From Enterobacter sichuanensis (GTDB lineage Bacteria > Pseudomonadota > Gammaproteobacteria > Enterobacterales > Enterobacteriaceae): a stretch of 64,000 bases of DNA. The notes beneath the pieces were generated by a model. It did not search any database. It was not told the DNA's origin and was given only the letters and a program-made list of their open reading frames with translations. Made by a program: the position numbers and the translations under genes. Below are positions 34,735-44,400 of this stretch, piece by piece (within the stretch, counting starts at the first letter, position 1; every line of letters begins with the position of its first letter). The DNA lies in assembly GCF_002939185.1 (NCBI RefSeq), contig NZ_POVL01000002.1, forward strand, positions 1 through 64,000, written 5' to 3'.

Positions 34735-35506
34735 ACGCTATTGTGGCGAAAACCTTGTTTTTCGCGTCGGGCAACGGACGCTGATTAACGACGTGTCGCT
34801 GACCTTATCTCAGGGCGAGATGGTGGCGTTGATTGGCCCCAACGGCGCCGGGAAATCCACGCTATTGCGGCTGCTTACCGGCTATCTTAAACCGGCGGGC
34901 GGACAATGCAGCCTGGCGGGCACGCCGATCGCCGCCTGGCAGCCGGAGACGCTCTCCCGCTACCGGGCGGTGATGCGTCAGAACACGCAGATTGGATTTG
35001 ACTGGCCGGTTGAAGCAGTAATCGGCATGGGCCGCGCGCCCTGGACCCGCACGCCTGAAGCCTCGGTAGTAGAAGCGGTGATGGTCGTTACCGGGTGTTT
35101 ACCGCTGGCGGGCAGGCAGTTTGCCGCACTTTCCGGTGGCGAGCAGCAGCGCATCCAGCTCGCCCGCGCGCTGGCTCAGCTCTGGTGCGACGGTGCGCCA
35201 CGCGGCTGGCTGTTTCTGGATGAACCCACGTCTGCGCTGGATCTCTACCACCAGCAGCATCTGCTGCGCCTGCTGAAATCCCTGACCCGTCGGGGACATC
35301 TGCACGTGTGCGTGGTGCTGCATGACCTTAATCTGGCGGCGCTGTGGGCGGATCGCATCCTGCTGCTGCAAGGCGGAAAAATCGTGTCCCAGGGGAAACC
35401 GGAAACCGTTTTGCAGGCCGATGCGCTGGCAAAATGGTACGGCGCGCAGGTCCACGTTGGCCGGCATCCGGCTCACGCTGCGCCGCAGGTATTTCTCGCC
35501 CCCTGA
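34727..35506 (+). CDS. hmuV: haem ABC transporter ATP-binding protein HmuV
   Basis: A 259-residue ABC ATPase: Walker [10 protein letters not shown], signature LSGGEQQRIQLARAL, Walker B WLFLDEPTSALD, His switch VVLHDLN. It powers HmuTU. The ATG at 34727 follows GGAGG; a GTG at 34715 overlaps that site and is rejected. The 3' end overlaps the convergent LysR gene by 34 bases. Confidence 0.93.
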   Translation: MAERYCGENLVFRVGQRTLINDVSLTLSQGEMVALIGPNGAGKSTLLRLLTGYLKPAGGQCSLAGTPIAAWQPETLSRYRAVMRQNTQIGFDWPVEAVIGMGRAPWTRTPEASVVEAVMVVTGCLPLAGRQFAALSGGEQQRIQLARALAQLWCDGAPRGWLFLDEPTSALDLYHQQHLLRLLKSLTRRGHLHVCVVLHDLNLAALWADRILLLQGGKIVSQGKPETVLQADALAKWYGAQVHVGRHPAHAAPQVFLAP

Positions 35507-36396
35507 CCCGGCTGATAAAAATCTTTCAGGGTTTCCAGCAGGGCATGCGCTGCTTTAGAAAGCTGCGTGTGCCCGGGATGGATCACCCCGATACACTTTT
35601 CAATAGGCGGGCTGTCCAGCGGAATACAGACCGCGCCTAATGAGGCCATCTGGGTCTCACACAGCGCCGGTACGGCACTGCCGCCCAGCCCGCTCGCGAC
35701 CATGCGCCCAACCGTCACCAGTTGATGGCTCTCCAGGGCGACCTCCAGTTTTCTGCCGCTTCGCGCCAGCTCCTCTTCCATCATCAGACGCACCGCAGAG
35801 GGACGCTGCAGGGTAATGAAATCCAGCGTCAGCAGCGCGTCCCATGTCAGGCGCTTTTTGCCTGCAAGCGCAGAATCTTTCGGCACAATGGCAATAAACC
35901 GGTCGAGGCCCAGCGGGGTAAACAGCAGGTTGTGCGTTGGCGCAGGCTCGAATGCGATCCCCATCTCCACGCGCCCTTCCCGGACCATCTCTATCACCTG
36001 CTCGTTAATCACATCATGCACGGTGACGTTGATCCCGGCGTGGCGGTCGCGAAACGCTTTTAGCACCTCGGGTAAGACATTCGCCGCAAACGACGGCATG
36101 GCCGCGACCGAGATTTTACCGCGCTGCAGGGTAAAGCACTGGTGCATGGCCTCTTCGACGTTATCCCAGTCCGCCAGCAGCTGCCGCGCCATCGGCAAAA
36201 AGGTCTCCCCTTCCTGCGTCAGGGCCACCTTGCGCGTACTGCGCTGAAGAAGCGGTCCGCCCAGCGCGTCCTCCAGCCCTTTTATCGTCAGGCTCAGGGC
36301 TGGCTGAGAGAGATTCAGCCGTTCGCTGGCGTGCGCGAAATTCAGAGTGTGAGCTACCGCTAAAAACGCGCGTAACTGTTTGACACTCATTCTCAT
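35473..36396 (-). CDS. LysR-type regulator of the ketone-body operon
   Basis: A 307-residue LTTR: N-terminal helix-turn-helix (LNFAHASERLNLSQPALSLTIKGLED) and a co-inducer domain (about 90-300). It is divergent from the CoA-transferase/thiolase genes, 141 bases away, with an 11-bp inverted repeat between. It probably activates them in response to acetoacetate or 3-hydroxybutyrate (inference from position). AGGA lies six bases before the ATG at 36396. Confidence 0.87.
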   Translation of the reverse strand: MRMSVKQLRAFLAVAHTLNFAHASERLNLSQPALSLTIKGLEDALGGPLLQRSTRKVALTQEGETFLPMARQLLADWDNVEEAMHQCFTLQRGKISVAAMPSFAANVLPEVLKAFRDRHAGINVTVHDVINEQVIEMVREGRVEMGIAFEPAPTHNLLFTPLGLDRFIAIVPKDSALAGKKRLTWDALLTLDFITLQRPSAVRLMMEEELARSGRKLEVALESHQLVTVGRMVASGLGGSAVPALCETQMASLGAVCIPLDSPPIEKCIGVIHPGHTQLSKAAHALLETLKDFYQPGQGARNTCGAA

Positions 36397-36404
36397 TTTT
36401 CATC

Positions 36405-36436
36405 CTGTTAACTAATTGAAAAAATTTAGTTAACAG
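36405..36436. promoter_or_regulatory. operator-like inverted repeat between the LysR gene and scoA
   Basis: Perfect arms CTGTTAACTAA (36405-36415) and TTAGTTAACAG (36426-36436) around ten bases. It contains T-N11-A type spacing and lies nine bases upstream of the LysR gene start, fitting autorepression and divergent activation. Confidence 0.65.
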
Positions 36437-36536
36437 GAAATTAATAAAAAAACCAAATGAGTGGGTCACAAATTCAAAATTAACAAATGAGTCGCCACCC
36501 CTAATGATACCGGCACGGTTAACGGGAGGGATGAGT

Positions 36537-37244
36537 ATGGCAGGACTGGATAAGCGCGTCGGCAGCTATGCGCAGGCGCTGGATGGGCTGACGGACGGGA
36601 TGACCTTGCTGGCGGGCGGCTTCGGCCTGTGCGGCATTCCGGAGAACCTGATTGCCGAAGTCAGACGCCGGCAGGTGCAGGGGCTGACGGTGGTCTCAAA
36701 CAACTGCGGCGTGGATGGCTTCGGTCTCGGGATCCTGCTTGAGACGCGGCAGGTTCGCAAGGTAGTGGCCTCTTACGTCGGCGAAAACGCGCTGTTCGAG
36801 CAGCAGGTGCTGAGCGGCAAGCTGGAGGTTGAACTCACGCCGCAGGGGACGCTGGCCGAAAAGGTGCGCGCAGGCGGCGCCGGGATCCCCGCGTTTTACA
36901 CCGCGACCGGCTATGGCACCCCCGTGGCTGCAGGCAAAGAGGTGCGCCAGTTTGCGGGTAAACATTACATCCTCGAAGAAGCCATTACGGGGGATTTCGC
37001 GCTCATCAAAGGCTGGAAGGCGGACTGGTACGGCAACGTTATCTATCGCCATACCGCGCAAAACTTTAATCCGCTGATGGCAACCGCGGGCCGGATAACG
37101 GTGGTGGAGGTGGAAGAGATTGTTCCGCCAGGTGAACTGCCTCCGTCGGCTATTCATACGCCGGGCATTTACGTCGACAGGCTGATTGTCGGCCAGTTTG
37201 AAAAACGCATTGAGCAGCGCACGCTGCGCGCGCAAGGAGTGTGA
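36537..37244 (+). CDS. scoA: 3-oxoacid (succinyl-CoA:acetoacetate) CoA-transferase subunit A
   Basis: A 235-residue alpha subunit of a family I CoA-transferase. The glycine-rich [13 protein letters not shown] and [11 protein letters not shown] match ScoA/SCOT better than AtoD. With ScoB it moves CoA from succinyl-CoA (or acetyl-CoA) to acetoacetate. The ATG at 36537 sits at the right distance from GGGAGG; ATGs at 36504 and 36531 do not. It is the first gene of a five-gene set. Confidence 0.87.
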   Translation: MAGLDKRVGSYAQALDGLTDGMTLLAGGFGLCGIPENLIAEVRRRQVQGLTVVSNNCGVDGFGLGILLETRQVRKVVASYVGENALFEQQVLSGKLEVELTPQGTLAEKVRAGGAGIPAFYTATGYGTPVAAGKEVRQFAGKHYILEEAITGDFALIKGWKADWYGNVIYRHTAQNFNPLMATAGRITVVEVEEIVPPGELPPSAIHTPGIYVDRLIVGQFEKRIEQRTLRAQGV

Positions 37245-37246
37245 CG

Positions 37247-37903
37247 ATGTTGACCCGTGAACAGATGGCCATGCGCGTGGCCCACGAGTTGCGTGACGGT
37301 TACTACGTCAACCTGGGGATCGGCATTCCGACGCTGGTGGCGAACTACATTCCCGCAGGGATGGACGTGATGCTCCAGTCGGAAAACGGTCTGCTGGGGA
37401 TGGGCGCCTTCCCCGATGAGCAGAGCCTCGACGCCGACATGATCAACGCCGGTAAACAGACCGTCACCGCACGGACAGGGGCCGCCATTTTTGACTCAGC
37501 GCAGTCGTTTGCCATGATCCGCGGCGGTCATGTCGACCTGACCGTGCTGGGTGCCTTTGAAGTGGACGTTGAGGGCAGCATCGCCTCGTGGATGATCCCC
37601 GGAAAAATGGTGAAGGGGATGGGCGGCGCGATGGATCTCGTTGCCGGGGCGCAGAACATCATTGTGGTGATGACCCACGCCTCAAAAAGCGGTGAGTCAA
37701 AGCTGCTGCCGCGCTGCACGCTGCCGCTCACGGGCGTGGGCTGCATCCGTCGGGTGTTAACCGACCTCGCGCTGCTGGAAATTGAGGATGGCGCGTTCAT
37801 CCTGCGGGAGTATGCCCCCGGCGTCAGTATTGACGAGATCGTGGCGAAAACGGCCGGGAAAATCATTGTGGCGGACGACGTGCGCGAGATGCGCTTTAGC
37901 TGA
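37247..37903 (+). CDS. scoB: 3-oxoacid CoA-transferase subunit B
   Basis: A 218-residue beta subunit. The catalytic Glu lies in QSENGLLGMG, which forms the glutamyl-CoA thioester, and the GIGIPTLVANYIP motif is conserved. AAGGAG seven bases upstream supports the ATG at 37247, two bases after scoA ends. Nine bases separate it from the thiolase gene. Confidence 0.88.
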   Translation: MLTREQMAMRVAHELRDGYYVNLGIGIPTLVANYIPAGMDVMLQSENGLLGMGAFPDEQSLDADMINAGKQTVTARTGAAIFDSAQSFAMIRGGHVDLTVLGAFEVDVEGSIASWMIPGKMVKGMGGAMDLVAGAQNIIVVMTHASKSGESKLLPRCTLPLTGVGCIRRVLTDLALLEIEDGAFILREYAPGVSIDEIVAKTAGKIIVADDVREMRFS

Positions 37904-37912
37904 GGGCTTCGG

Positions 37913-39094
37913 ATGAAACAGGTCATGATTGTCGGGGCAACGCGTACCCCTGTCGGCAGTTTTCGCGGATCGCTCGCCTCCCTCTCTGCGGTTGAGCTGG
38001 GGGCTGTCGCGGTACGTCACCTGCTTGAGAGCAGCGGTCTTGATAAAGAGAAGATTGACGACGTGATTTTCGGTCAGGTGCTGACGGCGGGATGTGGACA
38101 AAACCCGGCGCGTCAGACGGCCATCGCCGCCGGATTACCCGTCAGCACGCCAGCGACAACGGTCAATCTGGTGTGCGGCGCGGGCCTGAAAGCGGTACAA
38201 CTCGCCGCGCAGGCGATCCGCAGCGGCGACGTCGGGGTGGTTATCGCAGGCGGTCAGGAGAGCATGAGCAACGCCCCCTATCTGCTGGACGGGGCGCGGT
38301 CTGGTTTGCGGTTTGGCCATACGGGTCTGCAGGACAGCATGATTACCGATGGTTTGTGGGACGCATTCAACGATTACCACATGGGTATCACCGCTGAAAA
38401 CGTTGCCCGGCAGTACGGTATTTCCCGCGAACAGCAGGATGATTTCGCCGCCCGGTCGCAGCAAAAAGCGGCGGCCGCCATTGCGTCCGGTCGGTTTGAC
38501 GCCGAGATAGCGCCAGTCACGGTGAAAGAGGGCAAAAAGCCACCGCGGGTTATTCGTTGTGATGAACAGCCCCGACCAGAGACCACCGCTGAGCAGCTTG
38601 CGCAACTGCGCCCCGCATTTTTACGCGAGGAAGGCACGGTCACGGCGGGAAATGCTTCGACGCTCAATGACGGTGCCGCTGCGGTACTGCTGATGAGTGA
38701 AGAAAATGCGCGGCAGAGCGGACTGCCGATCCTCGGTCGCATTGTGAGTTACGCCGTAACGGGGGTTGACCCGTCGGTGATGGGCATCGGTCCGGTGAGC
38801 GCCTGCCAGACGGCGCTGGCGCGGGCGGGCTGGACGCTCGATGAGGTGGATCTCATTGAAGCCAATGAAGCCTTTGCCGCTCAGGCGCTGGCGGTGGGCA
38901 AGCAGCTCGGCTGGGATGCGCGCAAGGTGAATGTAAACGGCGGCGCGATTGCCCTTGGTCATCCGATTGGCGCCTCCGGCTGCCGCATCCTCGTGACGCT
39001 GCTGTACGAAATGCAGCGCCGCGACGTTAAAAAAGGGCTCGTCACCCTGTGCATTGGCGGCGGACAAGGCATCGCCCTGACTGTCGAGCGTTAA
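37913..39094 (+). CDS. atoB: acetyl-CoA C-acetyltransferase (thiolase), AtoB-like
   Basis: A 393-residue thiolase: nucleophile Cys in [11 protein letters not shown] (about 88), catalytic His in [14 protein letters not shown] (about 349), acid/base Cys in LCIGGGQG (about 379). It splits acetoacetyl-CoA into two acetyl-CoA. The size is that of biosynthetic/AtoB-type thiolases rather than FadA. Its place after ScoAB completes the route from acetoacetate to acetyl-CoA. Confidence 0.92.
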   Translation: MKQVMIVGATRTPVGSFRGSLASLSAVELGAVAVRHLLESSGLDKEKIDDVIFGQVLTAGCGQNPARQTAIAAGLPVSTPATTVNLVCGAGLKAVQLAAQAIRSGDVGVVIAGGQESMSNAPYLLDGARSGLRFGHTGLQDSMITDGLWDAFNDYHMGITAENVARQYGISREQQDDFAARSQQKAAAAIASGRFDAEIAPVTVKEGKKPPRVIRCDEQPRPETTAEQLAQLRPAFLREEGTVTAGNASTLNDGAAAVLLMSEENARQSGLPILGRIVSYAVTGVDPSVMGIGPVSACQTALARAGWTLDEVDLIEANEAFAAQALAVGKQLGWDARKVNVNGGAIALGHPIGASGCRILVTLLYEMQRRDVKKGLVTLCIGGGQGIALTVER

Positions 39095-39138
39095 GCCTCT
39101 CGTTGGTACCCGAATAATAATTAAAGTGAGGAGTCGTA

Positions 39139-40530
39139 ATGAGTGTGTTAATTGCCCTGGCGGCGCTGGCACTGCTGATGCTGGCGGCCTATCGCGGATA
39201 CAGCGTGATTTTGTTTGCCCCGATTGCGGCGCTCGGCGCCGTGCTGCTGACCGATCCTGGCGCCGTCGGCCCGACGTTTACCGGGCTGTTTATGGAAAAA
39301 ATGGTCGGCTTCGTCAAGCTCTACTTCCCGGTGTTCCTGCTGGGTGCCGTGTTTGGCAAGCTGATTGAACTCTCCGGCTTCTCGCGCGCTATCGTCGCCG
39401 CAGCGATTCGGATCCTCGGGCGGCGTCACGCCATCCCGGTGATTGTCCTGGTGTGTTCGCTGTTAACCTACGGTGGCGTTTCGCTGTTTGTGGTGGCGTT
39501 TGCGGTTTACCCCTTTGCCGCCGAATTGTTCCGCCAGAGCGGCATCCCGAAACGGCTGATCCCGGCCACCGTGGCGCTCGGTGCATTCTCGTTTACCATG
39601 GATGCCCTGCCCGGCACGCCACAGATCCAGAACATTATCCCCACCAGCTTTTTTGGCACAAACGCCTGGGCCGCGCCGTGGCTGGGGCTGATTGGTTCGC
39701 TGTTTATTATCTGTTTTGGTCTGCTCTGGCTGGAGCGCCAGCGCCGCAAAGCGCTCCAGAACAACGAGGGGTACGGCACGGATCTGAAAAATGAACCGGA
39801 AACGCCGGACGACATTAACCTCCCTCACCCGCTGATTGCCCTCTCTCCTCTGCTGCTGGTAGGGATCCTCAATCTGCTGCTTACCCGCTGGATCCCCGGC
39901 TGGTACGGCACCAGCCACGAGCTGACCCTTCCCGGACTTGCAAAGCCGATTGTGATCGAGGTAAGCAAGATCACCGCCATCTGGGCCGTGGAAGCGGCGC
40001 TGATCGCCGGTATCGTGCTGGTGCTGGTTTTTGGCTTTCGCAATATCCGCGGACGTCTGGCGGAAGGCAGCCGCACGGCGGTCAGCGGGGCCATTCTGGC
40101 CGCGATGAATACCGCCTCGGAATACGGTTTTGGCGCGGTGATCGCCGCCCTGCCCGGTTTTCTGGTGTTATCCCACGCGCTGGCGGCCATTCCAAATCCG
40201 TTACTCAATGAAGCCATCAGCGTGACCGTTCTTGCAGGGATCACCGGTTCGGCGTCCGGCGGGATGAGCATTGCCCTCGCGGCCATGGCCGACACGTTTG
40301 TTGCCGCCGCCCACGCAGCCAATATCCCCCTTGAGGTGCTGCATCGCGTGGCCTCCATGGCCAGCGGCGGGATGGATACCCTTCCCCATAACGGCGCGGT
40401 GATCACCTTGCTGGCAATCACCGGTCTGAGCCATCGTCAGGCCTACGGCGGCATTTTCGCTATCACTATCATTAAAAGTCTGGCAGTGCTTTTTGTCATT
40501 GCCGTGTTCTATCTGACCGGCATTGTGTAA
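39139..40530 (+). CDS. GntP-family permease, probable 3-hydroxybutyrate/acetoacetate importer
   Basis: A 463-residue membrane protein with about 12-14 helices. The GntP family pattern is visible in GSASGGMSIALAAMADTF and MASGGMDTLPHNGAVITLL. GntP members carry gluconate and related hydroxy acids; lying in a ketone-body operon, this one likely brings in 3-hydroxybutyrate or acetoacetate (inference). GTGAGGAG precedes the ATG. Ten bases separate it from the next gene. Confidence 0.85.
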   Translation: MSVLIALAALALLMLAAYRGYSVILFAPIAALGAVLLTDPGAVGPTFTGLFMEKMVGFVKLYFPVFLLGAVFGKLIELSGFSRAIVAAAIRILGRRHAIPVIVLVCSLLTYGGVSLFVVAFAVYPFAAELFRQSGIPKRLIPATVALGAFSFTMDALPGTPQIQNIIPTSFFGTNAWAAPWLGLIGSLFIICFGLLWLERQRRKALQNNEGYGTDLKNEPETPDDINLPHPLIALSPLLLVGILNLLLTRWIPGWYGTSHELTLPGLAKPIVIEVSKITAIWAVEAALIAGIVLVLVFGFRNIRGRLAEGSRTAVSGAILAAMNTASEYGFGAVIAALPGFLVLSHALAAIPNPLLNEAISVTVLAGITGSASGGMSIALAAMADTFVAAAHAANIPLEVLHRVASMASGGMDTLPHNGAVITLLAITGLSHRQAYGGIFAITIIKSLAVLFVIAVFYLTGIV

Positions 40531-40540
40531 GGAGAAAAAG

Positions 40541-41311
40541 ATGAATCTGAACGGTAAAACCGCCCTGGTGACCGGCTCAACCAGCGGCATTGGCCTGGGG
40601 ATCGCCCGGGTACTGGCGAAAGCCGGGGCACAATTAATTCTTAACGGTTTCGGTGACAGCGAAGCGGCGCGCGCAGAGATCGCGCAACTGGGCAAAAAAC
40701 CGGGCTATCACGATGCGGACCTGCGTGATGTCCTGCAGATTGAAGCCATGATGCGCTACGCCGAAACGCAGTTTGGCGGGGTGGATATTCTGGTCAATAA
40801 CGCCGGGATTCAGCATGTGGCTCCGGTTGAGGCGTTTCCGGTTGAAAAATGGAATGACATTATCGCCATTAATCTTTCCGCAGTGTTCCACACCAGCCGG
40901 CTGGCGCTGCCTGCCATGCGGGAGAAAAACTGGGGGCGCATCATTAATATCGCCTCCGTTCACGGCCTGGTGGCCTCAAAAGAGAAGTCAGCCTACGTTG
41001 CTGCCAAGCATGGGGTGGTGGGTTTTACGAAGTCACTGGCGCTGGAAACCGCTCGCACCGCGATTACCGCGAATGCGCTCTGCCCCGGTTGGGTACTGAC
41101 CCCGCTGGTGCAACAGCAGATCGACAAACGTATTGCGCAGGGCGTCGCGCCGGATCTGGCCCAGGACCAGCTTCTGAGCGAAAAACAGCCTTCCGGGGAG
41201 TTTGTTACCCCGGAACAGCTGGGCGAGTTGACGCTGTTTTTATGTAGCGACAGCGCCGTTAACGTTCGCGGCGCAGCATGGAATATGGATGGCGGCTGGG
41301 TCGCTCAGTGA
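40541..41311 (+). CDS. 3-hydroxybutyrate dehydrogenase (SDR)
   Basis: A 256-residue short-chain dehydrogenase close to D-3-hydroxybutyrate dehydrogenases. NAD-binding TGSTSGIGLGIA, NNAGIQHV, the catalytic Ser in IASVHG and Tyr-X3-Lys in YVAAKHG are present, as is the family's GWVLTPLVQQQI and the C-terminal GGW. It oxidises 3-hydroxybutyrate to acetoacetate in the cytoplasm. The start at 40541 follows AAGGAG. Confidence 0.92.
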   Translation: MNLNGKTALVTGSTSGIGLGIARVLAKAGAQLILNGFGDSEAARAEIAQLGKKPGYHDADLRDVLQIEAMMRYAETQFGGVDILVNNAGIQHVAPVEAFPVEKWNDIIAINLSAVFHTSRLALPAMREKNWGRIINIASVHGLVASKEKSAYVAAKHGVVGFTKSLALETARTAITANALCPGWVLTPLVQQQIDKRIAQGVAPDLAQDQLLSEKQPSGEFVTPEQLGELTLFLCSDSAVNVRGAAWNMDGGWVAQ

Positions 41312-41317
41312 TGTCCT

Positions 41318-41344
41318 GGCCGGGTAGCGTAGCGCCACCCGGCA
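41318..41344. repeat. REP-type repeat after the hydroxybutyrate dehydrogenase gene
   Basis: GGCCGGGTAGCGTAGCG followed by CCACCCGGC, a palindromic REP unit between two convergent genes. Confidence 0.8.
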
Positions 41345-41349
41345 AAAGA

Positions 41350-42792
41350 CTAGCTTGAGCAGCTGACCTCCAGCCGCTTGCCCCAGTCAGGCGGGCGGCT
41401 GACGTAATCATCATCCCGGTCGGCAAACGGCGTGCGCAACGCCACATGCAGACGATGTAACTCAGCGTATTCCCCCTGCTCTGCCTGCTCAATCGCCCGC
41501 TGCGCCAGCCAGTTGCGCAACACCATCGCCGGGTTCGCCGCGTTCATCTGCCTCTGGCGGGTAGCGTCATCCACCTGCTCCGACTGAAGCCGCGTGCGGT
41601 ACTGAGTAAACCAGTCGTCAAACGCCTGTCGATCGATAAATTCATCACGCAGCGGCGAGGCAGGACTGTGCTGCTCCGTCTGGCCCAGCATGCGGAAGGT
41701 ACGCGTATAATCGCTGCCCTCACGTGCCATAAGGGTAAACAGGCCATTCAGGATATCGTTATCGCCTTTCTCCTGGGTCATCAGCCCCAGCTTGTTGCGC
41801 ATCAGCGTGCCGTATTCGCGCAGCAACGTCTCCTGATAGCCATCAAGCGCATCATTGAGGGCATCGACGTCGATAAACGGTGACAGGGATTGCGCAAGAC
41901 GCTGAAGATTCCACAGTCCCACCGCCGGTTGATTGTCAAAGCTGTAGCGCCCCTGGTAGTCGGAGTGGTTGCAGATATACCCCGGCTGATAATCATCGAG
42001 GAAACCAAACGGACCGTAATCGAAGGTCAGCCCGAGGATCGACATGTTGTCCGTATTCATGACGCCATGGGCAAAGCCCACCGTTTGCCAGCGTGCGATC
42101 ATCGTGGCCGTGCGGGCCACCACATCCCTGAACCAGAGAACGTATTTATCCGCCTCGTCCTGCAAATGCGGCCAGTGGTGACGGATGGCAAAATCCGCAA
42201 GCTGGCGAACCTTGTCCGGCTCGCGGCGATAATAAAAGTGCTCAAAATGACCGAAGCGCAGATGGCTTTGCGCAATGCGCATCAGCATCGCCCCTTTTTC
42301 CATCGTTTCGCGCGCGACCGGCGTATCGCTGGTGACAATCGACAGCGCACGGGTCGTTGGAATGCGCAGTGCATGCATCGCTTCAGATGCCAGGCATTCA
42401 CGAATCGTTGAACGCAGTACCGCGCGCCCGTCGCCCATGCGTGAATAGGGAGTCAGCCCTGCGCCTTTCAGGTGCCAGTCAACCGTCTCCCCGTTGGGAA
42501 GCTGTTGTTCGCCGAGCAAGATCCCCCTGCCGTCGCCCAATTGACCCGCCCAGACGCCAAACTGATGCCCGCTGTAGACCTGAGCCAGGGGTTGCATCCC
42601 GGGGAGTAGCGTTTCGCCGCCCCAGACGCCAGCGCTGTCTGAACGCTGAAACAGCGCGGGTGGAATAGCCAGCTCGTCTGCCAGCCGATCGTTATGCCAG
42701 ATGAGACGGGAATTTTGTAGCGGTGTCGGTTTGAGTGCGGTGTAAAAACCAGGCAACTCGTCATGCCAGTGAGCAGTAAAAGACAGGGTCAT
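41350..42792 (-). CDS. selO: protein AMPylase SelO (YdiU)
   Basis: A 480-residue pseudokinase-fold enzyme that transfers AMP from ATP to protein hydroxyls in redox homeostasis. It matches E. coli SelO throughout, including [36 protein letters not shown] and [10 protein letters not shown]. The C-terminus is EVSCSS, with Cys where animal SelO has selenocysteine. The start at 42792 follows GCAGGAGGACTT; the frame extends 59 codons upstream without homology. Confidence 0.95.
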   Translation of the reverse strand: MTLSFTAHWHDELPGFYTALKPTPLQNSRLIWHNDRLADELAIPPALFQRSDSAGVWGGETLLPGMQPLAQVYSGHQFGVWAGQLGDGRGILLGEQQLPNGETVDWHLKGAGLTPYSRMGDGRAVLRSTIRECLASEAMHALRIPTTRALSIVTSDTPVARETMEKGAMLMRIAQSHLRFGHFEHFYYRREPDKVRQLADFAIRHHWPHLQDEADKYVLWFRDVVARTATMIARWQTVGFAHGVMNTDNMSILGLTFDYGPFGFLDDYQPGYICNHSDYQGRYSFDNQPAVGLWNLQRLAQSLSPFIDVDALNDALDGYQETLLREYGTLMRNKLGLMTQEKGDNDILNGLFTLMAREGSDYTRTFRMLGQTEQHSPASPLRDEFIDRQAFDDWFTQYRTRLQSEQVDDATRQRQMNAANPAMVLRNWLAQRAIEQAEQGEYAELHRLHVALRTPFADRDDDYVSRPPDWGKRLEVSCSS

Positions 42793-42853
42793 AAGTCCTC
42801 CTGCTTTTAGTGTAGAGGGTTTACCCGGTCTTAAACACGGGCGAAAGCAAGGG

Positions 42854-43570
42854 TTATCGCTGCTGAACCAGCGTGGTGACGTGTTCAGCAGAGACGGCAG
42901 GCCACAGCGCCCCCTGCATGGCACCAAAATTGAAGGACAGGACGCGCTGCAACAGGGCGTGATCGTCAATGCCCGAGACGATCACCGACTGACAGTGCGG
43001 CGTGATTTGCCAGAGGATTGCGCGCATAAAGGGCTCAAAGGAGAGTTCCTGAGCACGCTGCTGAATGAATCCTTTATCGAGAATGACCCGTTTGAATAAT
43101 CCATCATAGACCGCTTTGAGCGATGCTGCGCCTGCGCCAAAGTTTGCCAGGACCAACGGGAAATGGATCGCCATTCTTGCCAGCTGCAGATCGTCCTTTC
43201 CGTTATTTAAACCTGGATAATTCTCATTAACAGTAAACTCCAGAAACGGATAGCGCTCAAGAATTGAAACAGCGTTTCCATTACTTAATAAAAACTCAAC
43301 AATTACAGGTGTAATATTGATCCATGCAATTAACTGATGCTGAATAAAAAACAGTTTACAGGTATCAAGCAATTGCAGTTTTTCGTTAAACAGCGCTAAC
43401 TCTTCCGCCTCGGAAAGCCGCGGGATAACGAGTTCAGTAGGGATCCTCACTTCGCTGCCGACGCCAGTAAAGTTAACCACAATGTCTAAACCTTTCAGCT
43501 CACCTGCGCTATTACGGGCAGGCTGAAGCAACAGTTCAGACTGGTAAGCATTATCTAGCGTAATAATCAT
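42854..43570 (-). CDS. ydiV: degenerate EAL protein YdiV (RflP), anti-FlhDC factor
   Basis: A 238-residue protein similar in length and pattern to E. coli/Salmonella YdiV, which binds FlhD, blocks FlhD4C2 and directs it to ClpXP, turning off flagella. The EAL catalytic residues are missing. Conserved parts include [47 protein letters not shown] and ALWPAV. It is more diverged than its neighbours, as is usual for this protein. Terminators or promoters are not clear on its 5' side. Confidence 0.85.
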   Translation of the reverse strand: MIITLDNAYQSELLLQPARNSAGELKGLDIVVNFTGVGSEVRIPTELVIPRLSEAEELALFNEKLQLLDTCKLFFIQHQLIAWINITPVIVEFLLSNGNAVSILERYPFLEFTVNENYPGLNNGKDDLQLARMAIHFPLVLANFGAGAASLKAVYDGLFKRVILDKGFIQQRAQELSFEPFMRAILWQITPHCQSVIVSGIDDHALLQRVLSFNFGAMQGALWPAVSAEHVTTLVQQR

Positions 43571-43806
43571 TGCACTCGCCCCGCATTAAAGATGAGAGAG
43601 GACATCCTGGAGCAATTGCTGACACAATTCCACTGTCTTGATTTTAATAAGATTAATTTCATTAGTTCCGTATTAATTTTCAGATTTATCCCTGAATCTA
43701 AAATAATCTTATCCTGGTTGTAGAATAATAGCCAGTTTTAGATAAAACAGACACATGCGGGCTAAGCTAATTTTAGGTAAATTTAACTTTAATCATCTTA
43801 TTTGAG
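43571..43806. other. A+T-rich gap between nlpC and ydiV
   Basis: About 236 bases, strongly A+T rich, without an open frame of note. It should hold the ydiV promoter (minus strand). I see no operator or repeat in it. Confidence 0.4.
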
Positions 43807-43841
43807 AAAAAAACGGCATGAATTATTAGTTACCCTGCCGT
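43807..43841 (-). terminator. terminator of nlpC
   Basis: Stem ACGGCA / TGCCGT (43813-43818, 43836-43841) with a long loop, followed by TTTTTTT on the minus strand, 23 bases after the nlpC stop. Confidence 0.6.
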
Positions 43842-43863
43842 CATAAGAGGCGTCCATCGGCGA

Positions 43864-44328
43864 CTAAATACGTCGAGCCTGCCAAAAACTTTTACGCCAG
43901 TAAACATTATCCAGAGAAGAACGCATCACCCCGCGACTGGTCGACGCGTGAATAAACTGATTGTCTGTATCATATATCCCCACATGGAGACCGCTTTCAC
44001 CCGACCCGGTTTTGAAGAAAACCAGATCCCCGGGCAGAAGATCGTCTTTATCAATTTCCGTACCGATTTCAGCCTGTTTACGCGTTTCGCGCGGCAGCTG
44101 TAAATCGAACTTATCGCGAAACGTCATCAGCACAAAGCCGGAACAATCCACCCCGCCACGGCTCATGCCGCCGTAGCGATAAGGCGTGCCGCGCCAGTTG
44201 CTCAGCTGATCGTTAAGGCTGGCAATGACGGTGATCGAATCTGAAAGCCGTGGGTTAGGCGGCGGAGCACGATGGCTACTGCATCCCGCAAGAAAGAGTG
44301 CAGCCATCAGGAGAAACCAGAATCGCAT
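43864..44328 (-). CDS. nlpC: NlpC/P60-family lipoprotein peptidase NlpC
   Basis: A 154-residue lipoprotein: lipobox LAGC with Cys16, then an NlpC/P60 papain-like domain with catalytic Cys62 (VDCSGF), His in SGLHVGIYD and the third polar residue His in FIHAS. Such enzymes cleave peptidoglycan stem peptides; the exact role of NlpC is not known. It is in the same position after btuD as in E. coli. Confidence 0.93.
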   Translation of the reverse strand: MRFWFLLMAALFLAGCSSHRAPPPNPRLSDSITVIASLNDQLSNWRGTPYRYGGMSRGGVDCSGFVLMTFRDKFDLQLPRETRKQAEIGTEIDKDDLLPGDLVFFKTGSGESGLHVGIYDTDNQFIHASTSRGVMRSSLDNVYWRKSFWQARRI

Positions 44329-44400
44329 TTCAGACGAATCCTCTGCTTTTTTGTTCTTTTCGTAATTTAGCGTGCAAGTGTGTGGACAGGCAAGAAACGG

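Noticed and set aside
42793-42969. Longer SelO starting at 42969
   Set aside because: The 59 extra codons are Cys/Pro/Arg rich without homology, whereas GGAGG precedes the ATG at 42792.
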